Positions 1-12,190 of a DNA stretch of 64,000 nucleotides are shown here, piece after piece (position 1 is the stretch's first letter; every line of letters begins with the position of its first letter). The stretch is from Tragulus kanchil (Eukaryota; Chordata; Mammalia; Artiodactyla; Tragulidae), in the NCBI GenBank assembly GCA_022376925.1, contig JAIOJX010000004.1, positions 176,233,501 through 176,297,500 on the forward strand. The letters run 5' to 3'. A program made the translations under genes and the position numbers. Under the pieces are notes generated by a model. It was not told the DNA's origin. It searched no databases and was given only the letters and a program-made list of their open reading frames with translations.

Positions 1-200
1 CCTTGCAGCATAAGGGCGCCAGTTCGATCCCTGGCCTGGGAAAATCCCACATGCCACGGAGCGGCTAGACCGTGGTGCCCAATTACCGAGCCGGAGCTCT
101 GGAGCGACAGAGGCCACTGCGATGGGAGGCCCACACAGGCCAAAGAACAAAGATGGAAATAAATGAAAGATCAACAGAAGTAGCCCCCCCTGCCAAAAAA
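1..200 (+). mobile_element. young-type tRNA-derived SINE, 5' cut by window edge
   Basis: It has a B-box like GTTCGATCCCTGG, the body TCCAATTACCGAGCC and the tail word AAAGAACAAAGATGG, ending in an impure A-rich tail. It is the same family as the copies near 9.1, 17.3, 19.4 and 38.9 kb. Confidence 0.85.
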
Positions 201-1132
201 AAGAAAGTAAGAGAAACCTAATAATTTATTAAGCTTTCCCATAATATCTCACCTCTGTGGAATCAACACAGAAGACTGCTTTGTGAGCCAAAAGACCCTC
301 ATTCCCAGCTGACTGTTCTAATCCATGGAAACAAAGGACAGCAAAAGAGGCAGGAGGGCAGATGGACACAGGCTTTGGCACCAGGTGGGTCTCCAACCTA
401 ATCATCTGTGTGAACACGGGCAAGTCACTTCTATGTTTCCTCTTGTGAGGAAAACAAGAGGCTGCCACAAGAAGACTCACTTGGCGTTTTTGTGGTGAGG
501 ATTAGTAAGATAATATATGCAAAGTGCTTGGTGAGGGGCCGCCGGCCCTCACAGAGGCCCCTGTCTGGGGTGCTTCTGAAGCCTCACAACATGGGCGCTT
601 GGCTCCCTCCACTCACTCTGTTGAGGGCTCTTCAGAACCTTTTGTGGGGGGAGACTCAGGCTGGGCTGGCGCAGAAGTCACACAGATGAGTTCACAAAGC
701 AGGGTGTGTGTAGGCAGATGGAAAGCGACTGCTTAACTTAAAAGAAAAAAAAAAAAATTCCTCTCTAACCCACACAGGATGAACTCCAGCAGAGCCATCT
801 CCAGCCAGGCAGACAGGCACTGGGCTGAGGGGCACAGAGGGGCTGCTGAGACTGGGCATTCGAAGGAAGGAAGGAAGAGGTTCTCGGAGCCACCGCGGCA
901 GCAGGCCCGCTGGGCCTCCCCGGACCCAGCTGGCTGTAGAGACAGAAGGGGGGGCCGTACAGACGCAGGTCTGCTCTGTACCTGGGACTACCCCCCAACC
1001 AAGCTCCCGCATCTCCTGGCTCTTTCCTGCTTCCATCATTTGTGTGCTGCAGTCATACATGCTCCCGTGTCCAGGAAGAGCCATGAAGCCTGGAAAAGGG
1101 AGACCGAGGAGAAGGCAGTTTTTTTTGTTTTT

Positions 1133-1621
1133 AAATAATCTTCTTTATTTTTGGCTGTGCTGGGTCTCCTTCACTGCACAAGCTTTTCTCGAGTTGCAGT
1201 GAGTTGGGGCTACACTGTAGTCACAGTCCTCAGGCTTCTCATGATGGTGGATTCTCTTGTTGCAGAGCATGGGCTGTAGGGCTCAGGAGTTGCAGTACAG
1301 GTTCGACAGTTGCGGTGTATGGGCTTAGTTGTCCCACAGCATGTGGGATCTTCCCGGACCAGGGATCAAACCCATGTCTCCTGCATTAACAGATGGATTC
1401 TTTTTTTTTTTCCAATGTTTCTTCATATGCTTTATGCTCTTGTTACTGAACCAGGTTTATCTTGCCCAACTCACAGTAAGTGAAATGCAGAGCTGTGTTA
1501 GCAAAGAGACGGTTTGTTTGCATGGCCATCAAGAGAGGAGGAGGAGCCAATCTCAAATCCACCTCCCCAAAGGCAAAGGCCACAGGCAGACTCTTTACCA
1601 TTGAGCCACCAGGGAGGCCTG
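1133..1621 (-). mobile_element. CHR-type tRNA SINE interrupted by a short retrocopy
   Basis: The reverse-oriented SINE body is at 1133-1403. Its tRNA head (CTTTACCATTGAGCCACCAG) is displaced to 1591-1621. The insert at 1404-1583 begins with a T run and is flanked by diverged 14-base repeats at 1390-1403 and 1584-1597. Much of the locus is repeated in D1. Confidence 0.75.
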
Positions 1622-1831
1622 GAAGTTTTCACAGAGCTTTGAAAATGCAGATGGGCCAGACAGGGAAAACACCGGGTCTCCTTGGAGCTGGGCTACTGCC
1701 TGAGGCCTGCAAACTTCAGATCACTTGGGGTTGAGGGGTTCCTAACAGCCAACTTCCCCACCAAGCCATACTCCTGTGCTGAGCTGCTTCACAAACTAAG
1801 ATTTTAAATGTATTTTTAAAATTATTTATTT

Positions 1832-2096
1832 ATTTTTTGGCCACTTCTATTGGTCTTTCATTTATCTAGTTGCATCCATCTTTGTTCTTTGGCCCGTGTG
1901 GGCCTCCCATCGCGGTGGCCTCTGTTGTCACAGAGCACCAGCTCTGGACACATGCGCTCCCGAGCTCCGGCTCGGTAATTGGACACATCGGTCCAGCCGC
2001 TCCACGGCACGTGGGATCTTTCCAGGCCAGGGATTGAACCAGTGCCCCTTGTACTGCAAGGTGGTGTCCTTACCCACTGGATCACCAGGGAAGCCC
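1832..2096 (-). mobile_element. young-type tRNA SINE (reverse)
   Basis: It reads in reverse from the head GGGCTTCCCTGGTGATCC to a tail near 1832. TAAGATTT-like repeats flank it on both sides. Copied at 2926-3190 by D1. Confidence 0.85.
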
Positions 2097-2179
2097 ATAA
2101 AGTAAGATTTAAGTCGCTTGATAAAGTAACCAGGGCCCTAAGAAACTTTATGTGGGTTTTGATCACGTAACCAATATGA

Positions 2180-3900
2180 GAGGTTGGGATGTTTTTATAA
2201 AAATGGGATCACACTAGAGATGCCATTTGTCCCTCCTCCTTTTGCTTAATAAAAACAAAGAGTATCCAGTGTCAACCATATGGACGGAATATCATCCTTC
2301 TTGAGATTTCCACATATTGTTTTGTATTGTGTTGTATTATGTTGTATGAATGTACCGGAATTTAACCACTTAGGGATGATGAATGGACGCCTTCATCTTT
2401 TTGGCATTATGAACAACAAGAATTTTCCCACAGAATGTGGGATCTTCCCGGACCAGGGATCAAACCCATGTCTCCTGCATTAACAGATGGATTCTTTTTT
2501 TTTTTCCAATGTTTCTTCATATGCTTTATGCTCTTGTTACTGAACCAGGTTTATCTTGCCCAACTCACAGTAAGTGAAATGCAGAGCTGTGTTAGCAAAG
2601 AGACGGTTTGTTTGCATGGCCATCAAGAGAGGAGGAGGAGCCAATCTCAAATCCACCTCCCCAAAGGCAAAGGCCACAGGCAGACTCTTTACCATTGAGC
2701 CACCAGGGAGGCCTGGAAGTTTTCACAGAGCTTTGAAAATGCAGATGGGCCAGACAGGGAAAACACCGGGTCTCCTTGGAGCTGGGCTACTGCCTGAGGC
2801 CTGCAAACTTCAGATCACTTGGGGTTGAGGGGTTCCTAACAGCCAACTTCCCCACCAAGCCATACTCCTGTGCTGAGCTGCTTCACAAACTAAGATTTTA
2901 AATGTATTTTTAAAATTATTTATTTATTTTTTGGCCACTTCTATTGGTCTTTCATTTATCTAGTTGCATCCATCTTTGTTCTTTGGCCCGTGTGGGCCTC
3001 CCATCGCGGTGGCCTCTGTTGTCACAGAGCACCAGCTCTGGACACATGCGCTCCAGAGCTCCGGCTCGGTGGTTGGACACATCAGTCCAGCTGCTCCGCA
3101 GCACGTGGGATCTTTCCAGGCCAGGGATTGAACCAGTGCCCCTTGTACTGCAAGGTGGTGTCCTTACCCACTGGATCACCAGGGAAGCCCATAAAGTAAG
3201 ATTTAAGTCGCTTGATAAAGTAACCAGGGCCCTAAGAAACTTTATGTGGGTTTTGATCACGTAACCAATATGAGAGGTTGGGATGTTTTTATAAAAATGG
3301 GATCACACTAGAGATGCCATTTGTCCCTCCTCCTTTTGCTTAATAAAAACAAAGAGTATCCAGTGTCAACCATATGGACGGAATATCATCCTTCTTGAGA
3401 TTTCCACATATTGTTTTGTATTGTGTTGTATTATGTTGTATGAATGTACCGGAATTTAACCACTTAGGGATGATGAATGGACGCCTTCATCTTTTTGGCA
3501 TTATTAACAACAAGAATCTTTTACTTCTTATCTGACCATTTTCTTAAGATAAACTTCTAGAAATCAGATGGCTGGGTCAGACGACAGGTGTGTATACTTT
3601 GGGAACGCTGTAAGGATCTGTACTCCTGCCAGTGTTTCCCACACGTGTTTCTGTCCATTTTTTAGTGAGAGAAAAATGACATCTAATTGTTCTGATTGGC
3701 ATAAATGAATGTTAAATGAGGTTGAAGGTCATTTCCCCCATTTTATTGGCCATTTGTATCCTTCTTTGCAAACTGCCTGCTCTTGACCTTTGTTCATTTT
3801 TCTACTGGGCTATCTGTCTCTTTTTACTGATATGAAATACTTTCCTATATTACAGATATTTCTTAAATATTTGCAGATGTTTGTGCCACGTTGTTGGTGG
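2180..3900 (-). mobile_element. old L1 fragment (antisense), broken by D1
   Basis: Stretches such as TTAAGATAAACTTCTAGAAAT, GGCTGGGTCAGA and TTGGCCATTTGTATCCTTCTTTG resemble the antisense of mammalian L1M 3' regions. Boundaries are approximate. Confidence 0.5.
2926..3190 (-). mobile_element. young-type tRNA SINE (D1 copy)
   Basis: It is the D1 copy of the SINE at 1832-2096. The two differ at about eight sites within 75 bases, far more than the rest of the duplicated block. Confidence 0.85.
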
Positions 3901-4600
3901 GTCTGTGGTCAGGAAGAGAACACCACAGTGATGAGCGTCACCCCGTCCCTCCCTGTAACCTGACGAAGCTCTGCCTCTCTCAGCCACTGTCTTGTCATGC
4001 TGGAGAATGTGGCTAACAATCACACCGAGCTCGACCTGTGGCTGAGAGGGAGCTCACATAGAGTCTAGTTCAGCAAAGTGCCGAGCACTGAGTGTCGGCT
4101 GGTACATGCTACGTAATCTGGCGGTTTCTGACAGTTTCGACTTTTTTTTTTTGGAAAATTCAGATTTGTTCCAATAAACTGGATTTATTAGGGAATCATA
4201 TGGGCATAAGATAAACTTTGTGTTTACTTATGCACAAACAGAAGAAACACTAACAAAATGCCTAAAACCACACCCAGCTAAAATGAGCCACACAGGAAAA
4301 CAAAAAATGCACATGCCTCAAACATCTACCAGCACCGTCGGGGCCCTTGCATGTGTTATGAGCTGTAACCATCCAGACCTGTGGTCAGACATTTCCACTG
4401 GACCTCAGACAGCCCTTCTTCCGTCACTTCACAGTACTCATGAGCTAGAACTTTCCAACGCCCACTTCCACGAGCAAACCCAGGTCTCTTTCAAGGTAGC
4501 GTGCTGCATTTACAGTGGTGGTTACACACTTCTGAGCCGCCTGACATCCGTGAAACTGTGCTGTCTGGGGTTCCTATGTTAGCTATTATTTATTTTCAGC
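3901..4600. other. no recognised feature
   Basis: Intronic sequence without a gene. A plus-strand open frame of 120 codons at 4220-4582 has no recognisable domain. Confidence 0.5.
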
Positions 4601-4607
4601 ATTTAAA

Positions 4608-4790
4608 CTTAATTTTTTAATTGGGCCATAGTTGATTTACAAAATGTTACTTTCAGTTTTACAACACAGTGATTCAAAATATTTATAAATTATACTCTAT
4701 TTAAGGTTATAGTAAAATATTGGCTATAGTCCCTGTGCTGTACAATAAATATATCCTTGTCATTTATTTATTTTATACATGGTTTTTGTT
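4608..4790 (-). mobile_element. artiodactyl L1 3' end fragment (antisense)
   Basis: The pattern AGTTGATTTACAAAATGTTA ... ACAGTGATTCA ... TATAGTCCCTGTGCTGTACA is the usual antisense of cetartiodactyl L1 tails. It is followed by T-rich sequence. Confidence 0.65.
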
Positions 4791-5199
4791 TTTCTTTTTC
4801 CCTATTGTTTTTTTTTTTTTTTTCCCAGAATGCCGATTTATTTTTTCTCTGTATTTTCTGGTCACCTATGAAGTTTTTGAGTATTGAGACTCTAACCCCA
4901 CTTTTCCATAAAAACTGTGGGTTTTAGTGTGAAATTCTGCATTTTTAGTAACGTGTCTATTGTATTACAGCAAAATAATTTTAATCCTGTGTTGTAAAAT
5001 TACCTCGTTTCTGTTCCCCATCCTCAGTCTCATAAGAATAATGACATAAACTTTCTTCACTTTTGTCCATCTCGTCTTTTACATTAGATCTGCCTGACGG
5101 GCCTAAGAACACAAAAGCATGGCCTGTGATGTGTGTGGGGACGAGCCAGACCGTAATCTGTGGGGAAGAGGGAGATGAACACAAATCTAATCCCCAATA

Positions 5200-7050
5200 A
5201 GGATCCTACCTGAGCGATATGTATCTTGCTTTCAAAACTGATGATCCTATCTCCCCTCCTAGGATTTTTTTTTCTAACTAAAGAATCTTAAAAAAAAAAA
5301 AATAACCGCCAATGCAGACCCATGTCAAACTGAAGAATCAATGGTAAGGCAACTTTTCATTTGTCCACCATTTTGCTATTTGTGATCCTCACTGCTTTCT
5401 CAGGACCTGAAACACGGGTCTTCCCGCTCGGGTCCCCCAGCGGGCAGTAAAGGAGCAGGTCTGTCAACTGCCCCCTTGAATGAGAAGCTCTGAAGTACGA
5501 GCAACACCAGAAGGCCCAGGCCAGCCACAACAGACAAACTGCTGCCTTAAAGTTGCCCCACGCAAACCCCAGGAGGCACATTCGTTTGGTAAGAAGCTCA
5601 GAGCACAGGGACAGAACTATGTACTTCTGGGGAATTCTGGGGCACTGTCCTGGGGAAGGGAGGCTGCAGGTGGTGCCGAACGATACAGGATGATAAAGGG
5701 GTGACTCAGGCATCCTATATTTTAAGCAAGGGATGACTGAACTCTTTACTGGCAGAAAAACCACAAAGGAAAATTAGGTGGGGAGGTGGAGGCTCTCAAA
5801 TGCTCGTGTTTCATAACATAAATGTGTCACGCACTCCTCTGCACACGAGTATTACATAATAAAATACTACATGAAAATGAAGAGGAATGAGAAAACACAA
5901 AGGAAAGCCAAGTCGTTCTCAGATGGGCTCTAGTCTGCTCTGGCTCTCTCGCCACCCGCCCAGGCTGGGCATCAGGGGCAGCCCCAGAGGGCCCGGCTCA
6001 GCTGACCTGGCCTGGTTGTCGCTGGTCCAATACGGCGACCTGAGCCAGCTCTTGAGTTGCAATCCAAAGGCAGTGACCTGCAGCACTACCTTCAATTGCT
6101 CTTTCTTCGTCTTTCCTCTGCAGTGAGTTCAGCGAGGTTGCTGTCAATTCCTGGCAGGTCTCCTTCCACAGCCTCACGGAGCTATCTCTTTACTCCGCCC
6201 TGTCTGGATGTCAGCCGCAGCCTTCCAACCAGTGACAATCGTCTTTGAGTATCTTGTTGGGCCAACAGTCTTTCAAAGCAAATCAAACTTCTTAAACAAG
6301 CTTCATAGCTTCCTGCCAATGGCTTCCTCCTACTCCAAGGGATTTCACTTCCCACTCACCTTAGCTCCTCATCCACTCACTCACCACTCCCTTCCTTTTT
6401 GGCACAAGCCTTTGGGGGTGGAGGCGGGGCTCTATCTCTGAGCAGGATCACCTGCCTCACCCTTTCTGCTGGTTACAGCCCTCTTCCTTTTAATTGCGCA
6501 ATTCCATTTCAGAGCAACTTACAATTTCTTTCACCAAAGACTCTCTTCTCCCTCAGATCCAGCCATCTTTTAGCTCTTGACCCCAACCATGATTTGTTAA
6601 AAAAAAAAAAAGTCTAAAACTTTAAAATAAGTGGGGGGAAAAAAAAGTACAGTGTCTCTTTAAAGTTCTCCCTGTCGACCTGTCTACCCTGCCTACCTAA
6701 AGGCATCTGTTGCTCTAAGGAAACATAAATTGGTTGGACTTCCTGTTTACTGCCAGGAAGGCATTTGTTCTGTAAAATGAGATGTTCACACGTAGAAAAT
6801 AAACAAGTTGCAATTGCTTTGTCTGGTGAAAAAGATACCCTTGCTGTTTTTTATTGCCTTTAGGACACTAACCAGTTAAGCACCTGAATTTGCAATCTGA
6901 TTTTCTTCCTATGGAAATACCAGTTTCTTGCCCTCTCCTTGGAACCGCTTTGTCATGCTGTTTGTTTTCTCAATAATCTTAATAAATCTTTGGTATGTGC
7001 TAATGGCGTCATTATGTTTTTAATGTAAAAAAACACATTATTTTGCCATA
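5200..7050. other. intronic stretch, nothing confidently identified
   Basis: It holds several short A runs (for example 5289-5301, 6599-6612) and short open frames on both strands without domains. No exon or intact repeat is recognised. Confidence 0.5.
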
Positions 7051-7059
7051 TTACATACA

Positions 7060-7352
7060 ATTGTTCAGTCGCTAAGTCGTGTCCAACTCTGAGACCCCAT
7101 GGGCCATAGCACGCCAGGCTTCCCTGTCTTTCACCATCTCCCAGAGTTTGATCAAACTCATGTCTATTGAGTCAATGATGTCATCCAACCATCTCATCCT
7201 CTGTTGTCCTTCTCTTCCTGCCTTCAATCTTTTCTAGCAGCTGGGTCTTTTCCAATGAGTCAGCTTTTTGCATCAGGTGGTGGCCAAATTATTAGAGCTT
7301 CAGCTTCAACATCAGTCCTTCAAATGAACAGTCAAGACTAATTTCAAGATAT
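7060..7352 (-). mobile_element. BovA/BovB (ART2-type) fragment
   Basis: TTGTTCAGTCGCTAAGTCGT and CATCAGGTGGTGGCCAAATTA, with words between, match the ruminant BovA/BovB 3' region in reverse. It is a direct ruminant marker. Confidence 0.85.
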
Positions 7353-8214
7353 ATATTTTTAATGCTTTTCTTATATCTTTTGTTCTACAAGCACCTAGAC
7401 AAAATCTTCCACTCCCCTGGACCCCTCTAGACACCAAGAACTCTAGTAGCTAAAGAACTTGGCATTGATTCACTAAGATGCCCTCAGATGCAATTTTCAT
7501 GCAGTTTATAAAAATGGCCAACATGCTTTCTGAACCAAAAGTGGAAGGGACACCGCCTCATGATGGGACAAGATATTTTTGAAATTTGGATAACCAGGAA
7601 AATCTGGACTGATTTATGCGATTTCTGCAGAGCTTCCATTTTTGGTGAAGCAGGTATGTGAATGGAAGAGGTTTTACATGTGTTGAACACCCACTGTGTG
7701 CGGGCGCGGGGTGAGGAAGCACCTTCAACCTCAAGGAGTTGGTGAAAGACACAGAGCCGGTCTGTGGGGACTGTCACAGCAGACAAGGAGGACACAGGAG
7801 ACGTGATAAACTGATTGCAGCCAGTCAAGCAGCTTCCCGAAGAAGCTGGGCTGAAGGCTGATTGGGATCCAGGCCCAGGGAATCTAAGGAGCCACGGTGC
7901 AGAGGCCTGGAGCTGTGGGGTGAGCAGAGGGAGGACCCCCGGCCAGGCAGGTAGTCAGGAGCACATCCGGAAGGGGTCTGCAGCTCATGATAATGAACCT
8001 GGTCTTCCTCCTTCTTAAAGAAGGAAAAGCCATGGCAAGCAGCTCAGCAGTGCTCTGGGAAGGAACCCGTCAGCTCAGCACTGCTCACTTGGCTTTGTAC
8101 AGGGGGCCACGGATCTGTCCAGAGGCCCCAAACACTGTAAGCTCATTAAGAATCTTTTTGATCAAAGACTTAGGGCTAAGTTGACTTGAGAGGAGACTGT
8201 CAAAACAGCTAAAA

Positions 8215-8320
8215 CAAATTACCAACCTATAGGCTAACATCATTCTCAAATGGTGAAAAATTGAAAGCACTCTCTCTAAGACTGGGAACAAGACAAGGAT
8301 GGTCTACCATCACCACTTAA
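8215..8320 (+). mobile_element. L1 ORF2 fragment (decayed)
   Basis: The words GCTAACATCATTCTCAAATG, GGTGAAAAATTGAAAGCA and GGGAACAAGACAAGGATGG are the L1 reverse transcriptase region. It is short and non-functional. Confidence 0.75.
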
Positions 8321-8399
8321 AAGAAAAAAAAACCAGCTAAGACAAAAGTTAGGATAAGTTCATCAACGGCGGGAAAGACTTCTGAAAATCAATTAAAGG

Positions 8400-8534
8400 A
8401 AAATTATTATTATTTTAAAAATTTTTGGCCGTGCCACACAGCATGAGGGATTAGTTCCCCAACCAGGAATTGAACCCGTGTGCCTTACAGTGGAAGCGTG
8501 GAGTCTTACTCACTGGATCACCAGGGAAGCCTCC
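8400..8534 (-). mobile_element. short CHR-type tRNA SINE
   Basis: Reverse-oriented: TTTTTGGCCGTGCCACACAG, CCAACCAGGAATTGAACCCG, and a terminal head TCACCAGGGAAGCC. Confidence 0.8.
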
Positions 8535-9100
8535 AAAGGAAAGTTCTAGCTATGTACGAAAAGTGGGAAACAGGGCACCTGTCTCTTAGGGACTGTGTGA
8601 AAGAAGCGTGGCAAAAAAAAATCATATTAAAAAAGAAAAGTAGGATGTTGAAAAGCTAAAGCAAGAATTAACTGGAAGGCCAAAGAAAACGGGAACTCCC
8701 AAGTTAAAATTCAAAGGGGACTTGCTTTGTGACGATCAGCAAGGCTGGGCTGTAACTCTGCAAATGTAATCGTATTGTCTTTGGGAAGTTAATTCATCTC
8801 CCCGAGACCTAGTTTCTCTACTTATAAATATAGGAACAATCCAAATTCCAATGGATCTATAGTAAGATATGGTAATACAATCAGCACATACTAAAATGTA
8901 TTTGACTTGTTTGTAGTTTCTTGTTTAACCTAACATTTGAAAAAGGAATACTTGCAGGTTAGCTTCCAATTTAACCTCTGAGTAAAAGCCAGCGTTCATG
9001 CTACTGATGTTTAAAAGCAAACACAGCTCAGTGACAAAGCTAATAAACTTATTTTCTAATTACAAATCACATTTATATTTATTTAAAATCACATAAGGTG

Positions 9101-9368
9101 TGGGCGTCCCTAGTGGTCCAGTGGTAAGGACACCGCCTTGCAGTGCAAGGGGCGCCGGTTTGATCCCTGGCCTGGGAAGATCCTAGGTGCCGCGGAGCGG
9201 CTGGATTGATGTGTCCAACTACTGAGCTGGAGCTCTGGAGCGCATGCGCCCAGAGCCGGTGCTCTGCGGTGACAGAGGCCACTGCAATGGGAGACCCACA
9301 TGGGCCAAAGAACAAAGATGGATGAAAATAAATGAAAGACCAATAGAAGTGGTCAAAAAAAAAAAATT
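9101..9368 (+). mobile_element. young-type tRNA SINE with perfect target-site duplication
   Basis: It is bounded by ACATAAGGTG at 9091-9100 and 9369-9378, so it is a clean full-length insertion. The head is tRNA-like, the body contains GCGCATGCGC within a hairpin, and it ends in an A tail. The D2 copy is at 10205-10473. Confidence 0.92.
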
Positions 9369-9479
9369 ACATAAGGTGGTTATGATTAAAATTAAATTCA
9401 CTTTATATTCATTCTATGTGAACAACAGAACAGCTGTCACTGTAAACTACTTTACACAAACTCGGATGCTAGTTTTGTT

Positions 9480-9610
9480 ACTCTACTTTACAGGTCACGA
9501 AAATAAGGTTCAGGGAAGTTAAACTACTTGTCCAAGCCCTGCACACAAGCTAGTGGCTGAGCCGAGATCTGGATTTATATCTGTATTTAGGTCTGTGTCT
9601 CTCTTCCATG
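9480..9610 (-). repeat. MIR fragment
   Basis: TTTACAGGTCACGAAAATAAGG ... GTTCAGGGAAGTTAA ... CTAGTGGCTGAGCC is the reverse of the MIR core. It is copied at 10587-10717. Confidence 0.65.
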
Positions 9611-10204
9611 CACTCTACTTTTCCTCACAAAACAAACATTTCTTGGATTTTACAACTTGGGAGAAAGATGCAACACAGACCTAGAGTGACAATAAAGTGT
9701 GGGGAATCTGGCTGGGTGTGGGGCAGGGGCACTTCATGTAATCCGTCCCATGACTCCCAACACTAAGTTCAATGCTAATGGGAGAGCATTCAGCTCAGGT
9801 TAACAGACATGTACTACTCAGGGACTTGCTTTGTGACGATCAGCAAGGCTGGGCTGTAACTCTGCAAATGTAATCGTATTGTCTTTGGGAAGTTAATTCA
9901 TCTCCCCGAGACCTAGTTTCTCTACTTATAAATATAGGAACAATCCAAATTCCAATGGATCTATAGTAAGATATGGTAATACAATCAGCACATACTAAAA
10001 TGTATTTGACTTGTTTGTAGTTTCTTGTTTAACCTAACATTTGAAAAAGGAATACTTGCAGGTTAGCTTCCAATTTAACCTCTGAGTAAAAGCCAGCGTT
10101 CATGCTACTGATGTTTAAAAGCAAACACAGCTCAGTGACAAAGCTAATAAACTTATTTTCTAATTACAAATCACATTTATATTTATTTAAAATCACATAA
10201 GGTG

Positions 10205-10473
10205 TGGGCGTCCCTAGTGGTCCAGTGGTAAGGACACCGCCTTGCAGTGCAAGGGGCGCCGGTTTGATCCCTGGCCTGGGAAGATCCTAGGTGCCGCGGA
10301 GCGGCTGGATTGATGTGTCCAACTACTGAGCTGGAGCTCTGGAGCGCATGCGCCCAGAGCCGGTGCTCTGCGGTGACAGAGGCCACTGCAATGGGAGACC
10401 CACATGGGCCAAAGAACAAAGATGGATGAAAATAAATGAAAGACCAATAGAAGTGGTCAAAAAAAAAAAAATT
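10205..10473 (+). mobile_element. young-type tRNA SINE (D2 copy)
   Basis: Same insertion as 9101-9368, including its target-site duplication, copied by the 1.1-kb duplication and not an independent insertion. Confidence 0.9.
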
Positions 10474-11124
10474 ACATAAGGTGGTTATGATTAAAATTAA
10501 ATTCACTTTATATTCATTCTATGTGAACAACAGAACAGCTGTCACTGTAAACTACTTTACACAAACTCGGATGCTAGTTTTGTTACTCTACTTTACAGGT
10601 CACGAAAATAAGGTTCAGGGAAGTTAAACTACTTGTCCAAGCCCTGCACACAAGCTAGTGGCTGAGCCGAGATCTGGATTTATATCTGTATTTAGGTCTG
10701 TGTCTCTCTTCCATGCACTCTACTTTTCCTCACAAAACAAACATTTCTTGGATTTTACAACTTGGGAGAAAGATGCAACACAGACCTAGAGTGACAATAA
10801 AGTGTGGGGAATCTGGCTGGGTGTGGGGCAAGGGGGCACTTCATGTAATCCGTCCCATGACTCCCAACACTAAGTTCAATGCTAATGGGAGAGCATTCAG
10901 CTCAGGTTAACAGACATGTACCTGACTCAGGGAAGAACACACAGGTAATTAACCCACAGGGGAGCAGAGGAGAGAGATTTTTGCCTGACTGTATTTTGCA
11001 AGCACACCTTTCTCCCAAAGCATTATTCTCCAAATGAGACCTTCTGCCTTGACGAGGTGTCCTTTCTAGAACACCCCATTTTCTTCAAATAAAGAACAAA
11101 CCAAAACAGACACATCCCGTAAGA

Positions 11125-11965
11125 CATGCATTCAACAAACATTAACTGAGCCTATCACGTGCCAGACATGAAACTGAACACATCAGGAGGCACGTGTGCT
11201 GGCAGAGAACCCCGTGTGAACACCTGCCAGGGCCAGGGGCTGAGCATAGGGAGGGAGAGGGCACCTGATGCAGGAGGGCCCTGTGGGCACGCTGCTTAAG
11301 CCGCTGCTGTTGATTTTTACTGCAACTCACCTCATGCTTGTGGGTGAGTTGTCAGAGACAAGGTTCAGAGGTATGTGTGTGTGTCTTTTCCTAGAAAAGA
11401 GCTTCGCTGGCAGTGTCAGCCAGTTGTTTTTGCCTTTAACACCTTGCTTGCATTTCCCTCATCGTGGAAAACAATGCAGACCTGCCTATGAGGCAGCTTC
11501 AAGCACTCTTTTAAAGGAGTTAATAAATGCACAACGCTCAGAACAGTGTCTGGCACGTTAGTGCTCGAACCTGGTGAGGCGGTGGGGTTGTTACACAGGA
11601 AGCAACCCAAGTCCAAAGAGGGGTTTTAGGCGAGTTGGCGGAGGCTCCATCCTGCCAAGATGTAACCCCAACAAGCGCACAGGCGGCTTCCTCTCAGGAG
11701 CCCTCCACCCCTGGGGACGCCCCACCTCACAGCGACTGTCCCCACCCATGGAAGAACCCCCCCGCCGCTGGGTCCTGGTGCGGAACCCAGGCGGACCTCA
11801 ACACCACATGAGAGGCATTAGGTCTCTTGACACCCCAGGTTTGAAAGGCTGTCCATCCGGTTTCCTTTATTACTTTGAAAGGCATGCTTTTAGAAAGAGG
11901 TCAAGAATAGACTTTGAGAACATGAAGAAGAGAAAACGTAGGCCAATCACTAGTGGCAATGATAA
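11125..11965. other. ancient repeat remnant and unannotated intron
   Basis: CATTCAACAAACATTAACTG near 11128 resembles a widespread old mammalian repeat of uncertain family. The rest shows no exon. Confidence 0.4.
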
Positions 11966-11969
11966 AAAT

Positions 11970-12190
11970 AGAATAGTAATTGTTCACATTTCCTGAGCTC
12001 TTGCCACGCGTTGGCAATTGTTAAGCACTTGGCACGAATTTTGTCACTTCATCTCCACGGTGCTCTGAGGCAGGCGCCTTCATCAATTCCCCTTCACACA
12101 CAAGGAGTACTAGGCACAGAGAGGCTAAGTGATTGTCCAGCACTGCCCAGTTTGCAGGGGCTGGAGCTGGGACTTAAGAGTCAAGTTCTC
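11970..12190 (-). repeat. MIR element
   Basis: TTTCCTGAGCTCTTGCCACG ... AAGCACTTGGCACGAATTTTG ... GGCACAGAGAGGCTAAGTGA is a near-complete reverse MIR. Confidence 0.7.

Larger units (their letters stand above)
1335..3517. repeat. tandem duplication D1 (2 x ~1.09 kb)
   Basis: Segment 1335-2423 is repeated at 2429-3517 (offset 1094), nearly identical. Differences cluster inside a SINE at 1950-2025 versus 3044-3119. Only about 5 bases separate the copies. Confidence 0.95.
8717..10921. repeat. tandem duplication D2 (2 x ~1.10 kb)
   Basis: 8717-9814 is repeated at 9821-10921 (offset 1104, rising to 1107 through one extra A in a poly(A) run and two extra bases near 10830). It contains a SINE and a MIR fragment, both copied. 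Confidence 0.95.

Noticed and set aside
9101..9180. tRNA-like A/B-box sequences as tRNA genes
   Set aside because: They are heads of SINEs followed by SINE bodies and A tails, with no intact cloverleaf.
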